A stretch of 64,000 nucleotides of DNA from NCBI RefSeq assembly GCF_004362975.1, contig NZ_SNXO01000002.1, positions 40,704-104,703 of the forward strand, written 5' to 3'. This DNA is from Aminicella lysinilytica (lineage in GTDB: Bacteria; Bacillota; Clostridia; Peptostreptococcales; Anaerovoracaceae). The notes beneath the pieces were generated by a model. The model searched no databases. It was not told the origin of the DNA and saw only the letters and a list, made by a program, of their open reading frames with translations. Of this stretch, positions 59,926 to 64,000 are shown in pieces (the stretch's first letter is position 1; each line of letters starts with the position of its first letter). The position numbers were made by a program, and so were the translations under genes.

Positions 59926-61557
59926 ATGGCAAATAAGGGGAATAAGTTTATTAAGGGCGCGGCTGTTCTGGCCGGGGCCGGAATAATGATAAAGGTGCTG
60001 GGTGCGGTGTTCCGCATTCCGCTTACAGATTGGATAGGCGCTACAGGAATGTCGTATTATGGAGTTGCCTATTCCATTTATGGTGCCCTGGTGGTTCTGG
60101 CTACGGCAGGAATTCCGGTGGCTATATCCAGGCTGGTTTCAGAAAGCATAGCGGTCAAGCAGTATAAAAATGCTCATAAGACATTCAGAGTGGCCACAGT
60201 TCTGCTGTTTGCTGTGGGTCTGATTTCCTTTGCTATATGTTTCTTTGGAGGCAATTGGATCGCAGAATTATTCGGAAATAAGGACGCAGGTCCGGCCGTA
60301 AGGGCCATATCGCCGGCGTTGCTTTTTGTTCCTGTATTTTCGGCGTTCAGAGGCTATTTCAATGGTAGGCAGAATATGAATCCTACTGCCATATCTGAAA
60401 TCACTGAGCAGCTTGTAAGGTGCGGTGTAGGATTATATCTGGCATACTCATTGTACAAAACGAGTCTTATCAAGGCTGCAGCGGGGGCTTCCTTTGGTGC
60501 GTCGGCTGGTTCCATAGCCGGACTTCTGATTATTTTCCTCATCTATCTTATGAATAAGAAATCGATAAATCATAAAATAGAGGTTCATGATCAGGCAGTA
60601 GAATCCAGCAAGAAAATTGCCAAGAAGATCGTGATCATTGCTATTCCAATAATCATTGGCTGCGAGATCATGCCGATAATGACACTGATAGATACAAGTA
60701 TCATAATGAGAGTACTTCAGAGCACCGGATGGTCATTGGCCGAATCTAATTATCTATATGGATTGCTGAGTGGTTTCTGCAATGCGTTGATAGCTTTCCC
60801 GCAGATATTCACCCAGGCTGTAGCCGTTAGTCTGGTGCCTGCCATATCTGCTCATTTCAAACTGAAGGAAATGGATAAGGTAAACGATACCATAGCCCTG
60901 GGATACAGAACGACAATGATAATGGCCTTCCCATGCGCCTTCGGTATATTTGTCCTGGCAGAGCCTATACTTAAACTTTTGTATTTCGCACAGCCACAGG
61001 GTTGTCACGACGCAGCGCCAACATTGATGATAATGGCTATAAGCGTTATTTTCCTGGCAGTTATGCAGACATCTACAAGTGTGCTCCAGTCAATAGGCAA
61101 GCAGATGATACCTGTAAGAAATCTGGCTATCGGATGCGTAGGTAAAGTCGTTATTACATACGTATTGGTAGGTATACCTGCATTGAACATTAAGGGAGCA
61201 GCCCTTGGAACTATGTTCGCATATTTCATCGCTATGGTCCTCAACGGACTCAGCGTCAAGAAGTACACAGGAATCAAGTACGACATGAAACTGACCTACG
61301 GAAGACCTGCCGCTGCGGCTATTGTAATGGCAGGCTGCGCCTTCGGCATCTACAAAGGACTCTTTGCACTACTAAACACCGGCGCACACAGCGCCGTAGG
61401 CATAAGCGGACTTTGCACAGTCATAGCCATACTGGCGGCTATGGTCATCTACGCTGTACTGATTTTCGCAGTCAAGGCTATAACCGTAGACGAACTGGAA
61501 ACCATGCCTGGCGGAACCAAGCTGGCTAAAATAGCAAGGAAGTTTATACATGAATAA
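59926..61557 (+). CDS. SpoVB/MurJ-like polysaccharide flippase
   Basis: This 543-residue membrane protein of the MOP (MVF/PST) superfamily has about fourteen hydrophobic segments, starting with FIKGAAVLAGAGIMIKVLGA and IPLTDWIGATGMSYYGVAYS. It matches the SpoVB group, which flips lipid-linked precursors of cell wall or spore cortex. In Bacillus spoVB also lies between mfd and the mazG homologue yabN. It overlaps mazG by 8 bases. Confidence 0.88.
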   Translation: MANKGNKFIKGAAVLAGAGIMIKVLGAVFRIPLTDWIGATGMSYYGVAYSIYGALVVLATAGIPVAISRLVSESIAVKQYKNAHKTFRVATVLLFAVGLISFAICFFGGNWIAELFGNKDAGPAVRAISPALLFVPVFSAFRGYFNGRQNMNPTAISEITEQLVRCGVGLYLAYSLYKTSLIKAAAGASFGASAGSIAGLLIIFLIYLMNKKSINHKIEVHDQAVESSKKIAKKIVIIAIPIIIGCEIMPIMTLIDTSIIMRVLQSTGWSLAESNYLYGLLSGFCNALIAFPQIFTQAVAVSLVPAISAHFKLKEMDKVNDTIALGYRTTMIMAFPCAFGIFVLAEPILKLLYFAQPQGCHDAAPTLMIMAISVIFLAVMQTSTSVLQSIGKQMIPVRNLAIGCVGKVVITYVLVGIPALNIKGAALGTMFAYFIAMVLNGLSVKKYTGIKYDMKLTYGRPAAAAIVMAGCAFGIYKGLFALLNTGAHSAVGISGLCTVIAILAAMVIYAVLIFAVKAITVDELETMPGGTKLAKIARKFIHE

Positions 61558-62359
61558 GGAATATGAAGAATTATATCAGCCGGCGGACAATGATACTGAC
61601 GCCTGCAAAAGACTCATCGATATAGTGAGAGTTTTGCGGCAGAAATGCCCATGGGACAAAGTCCAGACTCACGAGTCTCTACGCACCTGCATGATAGAAG
61701 AGGCATATGAAGCGGTGGATGCCGTGGACAAAGGCGACGTTGATAACCTTCGTGAGGAACTGGGTGACGTAATGCTTCAAGTGGTGTTAAATGGTATTAT
61801 CGGGGAAAATATGGGTGAATTTACCATAACAGACATAATAAATGAGGAATGTGAGAAAATGATACGTCGTCATCCCCATATTTTCGACTCAGAAAGCCCA
61901 AAAACTATTGACAAAGTCCTTGAAAAATGGGAAAATATAAAGCGTGAAGAGCACGGTGAATCTTTGAAAGTAGAGAGACTCGCTGACGTACCTAAAGCTC
62001 TGCCTGCACTTATCAGAAGTGCTAAAGTGCAGAAACGAGCTTCGCAGGTCGGATTCGATTGGGACAGTGCTGAAGAAGCATTGCCGAAGATCGAGGAAGA
62101 GTATGAGGAACTCAGGACAGCCTTGGGTATGGGTGATCTGAGATCTGCTGAAGAAGAACTGGGCGATTTACTATTTTCTGTAGTAAATGTTTCCAGACTA
62201 CTGGGTGTGAACCCGGAGGAGGCATTGAAGGGCTCTACTGATAAATTCATTGACAGATTCGGATTTATCGAGGAGAGAGCTATTGCGAGGGGAGCGGACA
62301 TTGAGTCTATGACCCTTGAGGAAATGAACGAAATTTGGGAAGAAGCTAAGCTGAAATAA
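61550..62359 (+). CDS. mazG: Nucleoside triphosphate pyrophosphohydrolase MazG
   Basis: This 269-residue protein has two MazG folds. The first carries [22 protein letters not shown] and [13 protein letters not shown]; the second has EEVEYEEL-type residues ([12 protein letters not shown]) and [18 protein letters not shown]. It hydrolyses NTPs to NMPs and clears non-canonical nucleotides. It lies in the same gene order as Bacillus yabN but lacks the methylase domain of YabN. Confidence 0.93.
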   Translation: MNKEYEELYQPADNDTDACKRLIDIVRVLRQKCPWDKVQTHESLRTCMIEEAYEAVDAVDKGDVDNLREELGDVMLQVVLNGIIGENMGEFTITDIINEECEKMIRRHPHIFDSESPKTIDKVLEKWENIKREEHGESLKVERLADVPKALPALIRSAKVQKRASQVGFDWDSAEEALPKIEEEYEELRTALGMGDLRSAEEELGDLLFSVVNVSRLLGVNPEEALKGSTDKFIDRFGFIEERAIARGADIESMTLEEMNEIWEEAKLK

Positions 62360-62396
62360 ATTTCGTGAGTCATTAATGTTTAAGGAGGATTTTATA

Positions 62397-62675
62397 ATGA
62401 ATAAGGCTGAACTAGTTGCTGCAGTAGCAGAGAAAACCAACTTCACAAAGAAGGATGCAGAGGTGGCTATCAACGCATTCCTGGCTACAGTACAGGGAGC
62501 ATTGGTAAAAGGTGAGAAAGTACAGTTGATCGGATTCGGTACTTTTGAGACAAGAGAGAGAAAAGCTAGACAGGGAAGAAACCCTAGAAAGCCGGATGAA
62601 ATTATCAAGATCGCTGCTTCTAAGGCTCCTGTATTTAAAGCAGGAAAAGCTCTTAAGGATGCAGTAAACAAATAA
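62397..62675 (+). CDS. DNA-binding protein HU
   Basis: This 92-residue histone-like protein has the classic sequence [40 protein letters not shown] and [13 protein letters not shown]. It bends and compacts DNA. The ATG at 62397 has AAGGAGG upstream. A terminator follows, but rqcP is close behind. Confidence 0.96.
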   Translation: MNKAELVAAVAEKTNFTKKDAEVAINAFLATVQGALVKGEKVQLIGFGTFETRERKARQGRNPRKPDEIIKIAASKAPVFKAGKALKDAVNK

Positions 62676-62688
62676 TAACTACGACTTT

Positions 62689-62716
62689 AAGGACAGCTTC
62701 GGCTGTCCTTTTGTTT
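62689..62716 (+). terminator. Terminator after the HU gene
   Basis: AAGGACAG pairs with CTGTCCTT around CTTCGG, followed by TTTTGTTTT. Confidence 0.85.
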
Positions 62717-62730
62717 TAGGCGGAGGGAAA

Positions 62731-62973
62731 ATGAGAGTAGACAAATATTTGAAGAATTCGCGGCTCATCAAACGCAGGACTATAGCTAAGGAAGCCTGTG
62801 ACCAGGAGAGAGTATTCGTAAACGATAAAGTGGCCAAGGCGGGAACAGAGGTGAACATCGGAGATGTGATCCATATAGAATTCGGCAACAGCTCTGTAAC
62901 AGTAAAAGTGCTCAATGTAGCAGATTCTGTTAGAAAGGAAGCAGCCACGGACATGTATGAAGTCATAGACTAA
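62731..62973 (+). CDS. rqcP: S4-domain RNA-binding protein RqcP (YabO/Hsp15-like)
   Basis: This 80-residue protein is an S4 RNA-binding domain: MRVDKYLKNSRLIKRRTIAK, then ACDQERVFVNDKVAKAGTEV. In Bacillus, RqcP (YabO) binds stalled 50S subunits and helps RqcH add alanine tails. It is at the expected place after the mazG/HU genes. GGCGGAGGG precedes the ATG. Confidence 0.88.
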   Translation: MRVDKYLKNSRLIKRRTIAKEACDQERVFVNDKVAKAGTEVNIGDVIHIEFGNSSVTVKVLNVADSVRKEAATDMYEVID

Positions 62974-62979
62974 ATAATA

Positions 62980-63036
62980 AGAGACCGGCAACACTCATCA
63001 GGCAAGGGCCTGTTTGAGTTTTACGGTCTCTTTTTA
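62980..63036. terminator. Bidirectional terminator between rqcP and folT
   Basis: AGAGACCG (62980-62987) pairs with CGGTCTCT (63024-63031), with an inner CAGGC/GCCTG stem, followed by TTTTTATTTA on the plus strand. Both convergent genes can use it. Confidence 0.8.
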
Positions 63037-63057
63037 TTTATACGACTAATGTATCGA

Positions 63058-63600
63058 CTAAGCCACTTTGGCGTTACCAGCGGCCGCGTTACGGGCCATA
63101 GGTATGCGCTTGAAGACTTTATTCCACACGAGTGGAATGAGTATTGCCTGAACAGGTATCTCGAAGCAGCACTTGACGACCCTGAGCGGTAACATTGCCA
63201 GGAACCCCTGGCCCATAAGTATATGCAGCCAGTACGTATCCAGGAAAAGATTCATGGTTACGACTACGATCACTGCGGCCAGCAGAGACCTTTTCCAAGT
63301 GATCTCTTTTTTGTACAAAATCAATCCGAAGATGATGCCCGTCAGGCAAGCCGTAAGGGTGAAGCCGGGGAAGTATGCTCCCTTAGGGAATATAAGCATA
63401 CCCAATATATCTCCCAGGGCATAGGCACCGCCGGCAAACCAAGGCCCATACATGATGGCTACCATGGCGACAGGTATGAAGCCAAAGCCTATCCTGGCGA
63501 TTCCGGCTACGTCTACAGATAAAAACCTCGTGAGGATTATCTCCAGCGCAATCATGAAAGCCAGCGTTACGAGTGTAACAGTCTTATTATTTTTCGACAT
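63058..63600 (-). CDS. folT: Folate ECF transporter S component FolT
   Basis: This 180-residue membrane protein is the substrate-binding subunit of an energy-coupling-factor transporter for folate. It has five or six hydrophobic segments and the FolT signature IARIGFGFIPVAMVAIMYGP (about 35-54). The ATG at 63600 has GAAGGGAG upstream. The shared ECF module (EcfA, EcfA', EcfT) must be encoded elsewhere. A THF riboswitch lies in the 5' leader and supports folate as the substrate. Confidence 0.92.
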   Translation of the reverse strand: MSKNNKTVTLVTLAFMIALEIILTRFLSVDVAGIARIGFGFIPVAMVAIMYGPWFAGGAYALGDILGMLIFPKGAYFPGFTLTACLTGIIFGLILYKKEITWKRSLLAAVIVVVTMNLFLDTYWLHILMGQGFLAMLPLRVVKCCFEIPVQAILIPLVWNKVFKRIPMARNAAAGNAKVA

Positions 63601-63743
63601 TAAAAAAACTCCCTTCACTATATAAGTGTAGTAATAACTTTAACTACACCGAAGCGTGAAAGAAGTCCTGCGAAATATCTCCCTACAATTAGACATATCA
63701 GATGATCTGATGTACGCGCCTGACTACCTTTAACAGGTGTAGT

Positions 63744-63837
63744 AGTGGACGCAACATTGCACCGCGGTTGTTATACCCTTCGTTCATAAGCAACATCCCA
63801 TCTTATGACACTTGACGCACAATATTTACTCTACTGG
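63744..63837 (-). promoter_or_regulatory. Tetrahydrofolate (THF) riboswitch upstream of folT
   Basis: On the minus strand the conserved THF aptamer segments occur in order: AGTAGAG, GTGCGTCAAGTGTCAT, GATGGGATGTTGC, ATGAACGAAGG, AACCGCGGTGCAATGTTGC and GTCCACT. These match the class I THF riboswitch consensus, including the pseudoknot-forming GGGATGT and the CGCGGTG joining region. It would reduce folT expression when reduced folates are abundant. Confidence 0.9.
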
Positions 63838-63842
63838 TGACA

Positions 63843-63871
63843 ATCATATCATAGCCAGGCTAATAGTTCAA
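63843..63871 (-). promoter_or_regulatory. folT leader promoter
   Basis: On the minus strand, TTGAAC (63871-63866), 17 bases, TATGAT (63848-63843), just upstream of the riboswitch. Confidence 0.75.
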
Positions 63872-63951
63872 TAGATATTATGATAAATAGTGCGATAATT
63901 ATTCCTATAATAGGAAGGAAAAAGTTTTTAAAAAAAGGTTGTAAATGAGGG

Positions 63952-63980
63952 TTGACATGAAGGGGCATAGATGATAAACT
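63952..63980 (+). promoter_or_regulatory. Strong promoter at right window edge
   Basis: TTGACA (63952-63957), 17 bases, TAAACT (63975-63980), divergent from folT. The transcript leaves the window within 20 bases. The AT-rich upstream stretch (A and T runs near 63920-63940) resembles an UP element, as seen at rRNA and tRNA operons. Confidence 0.65.
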
Positions 63981-64000
63981 AAGCAAGTTGTCGTTCGAAG

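Overview
The window is about 64 kb of chromosome from a low-to-mid GC Gram-positive anaerobe of the class Clostridia (Bacillota), carrying one complete-looking prophage. The host assignment rests on gene families and order: ftsZ, pheST, zapA, mutS2, a spoVG / purR / murC / prs / pth / mfd / spoVB / mazG / HU / rqcP block that follows the order known from Bacillus subtilis, a class I CoA-transferase typical of fermenters, and a folate (THF) riboswitch in front of an ECF folate transporter gene. The genus cannot be named from the sequence alone.

Left flank (1-14291). The end of ftsZ is followed by a same-strand run of housekeeping genes: an rRNA 2'-O-methyltransferase, pheS, pheT, zapA, mutS2, argS, two radical SAM enzymes, a TPR protein and an AEC transporter. 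Then come three tRNA genes, Asn(GUU), Leu(UAA) and the initiator tRNA fMet(CAU), behind a consensus promoter.

Prophage (about 14253-44715, 30.5 kb). A siphovirus-type temperate phage sits in the 3' end of the initiator tRNA gene, bounded by a 40-bp direct repeat. Leftward genes are the integrase, an orphan HsdR-N-type nuclease and a CI-like repressor. Rightward from a repressor/Cro switch are an excisionase-like gene, many small early genes, PcfJ- and DUF3102-like proteins, MazG-like and YdbC-like proteins, an HUH replication initiator-like protein and a late regulator. The head module follows: a TerS-HTH/HNH fusion, portal, a split MuF-like protein with an AT-rich tail and a possible immunity partner, a metallopeptidase-like protein, TerL, scaffold and capsid. 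The tail module has connectors, tail tube, a -1 frameshifted chaperone pair, a short tape measure, Dit and Tal. Next is an AT-rich cluster of small tip or receptor-binding-type genes, in which two paralogues carry poly-G tracts of 8 (open) and 7 (closed). Holin and amidase close the element.

Right flank (44716-64000). Next to attR is a 115-bp repeat present twice at an exact 200-bp offset, carrying the displaced tRNA terminator and part of the att core. Then come an AlbA_2/HATPase regulator, a CoA-transferase, pyruvate kinase, and a gene-free stretch of about 550 nt (49571-50122) in which nearly all of the sequence folds into long perfect stems closed by a terminal stem: a strong candidate for a large structured non-coding RNA. 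The spoVG-purR-murC-prs-mfd block follows, with a GlmU homologue reduced to its acetyltransferase half. The window ends with folT under a THF riboswitch and a strong outward promoter at the right edge.

The most interesting items are the poly-G phase-variation candidate in the tail-tip genes, the large structured RNA, the MuF C-terminal module with its partner, the TerS-HNH fusion with a displaced TerL, and the tandem att relic.
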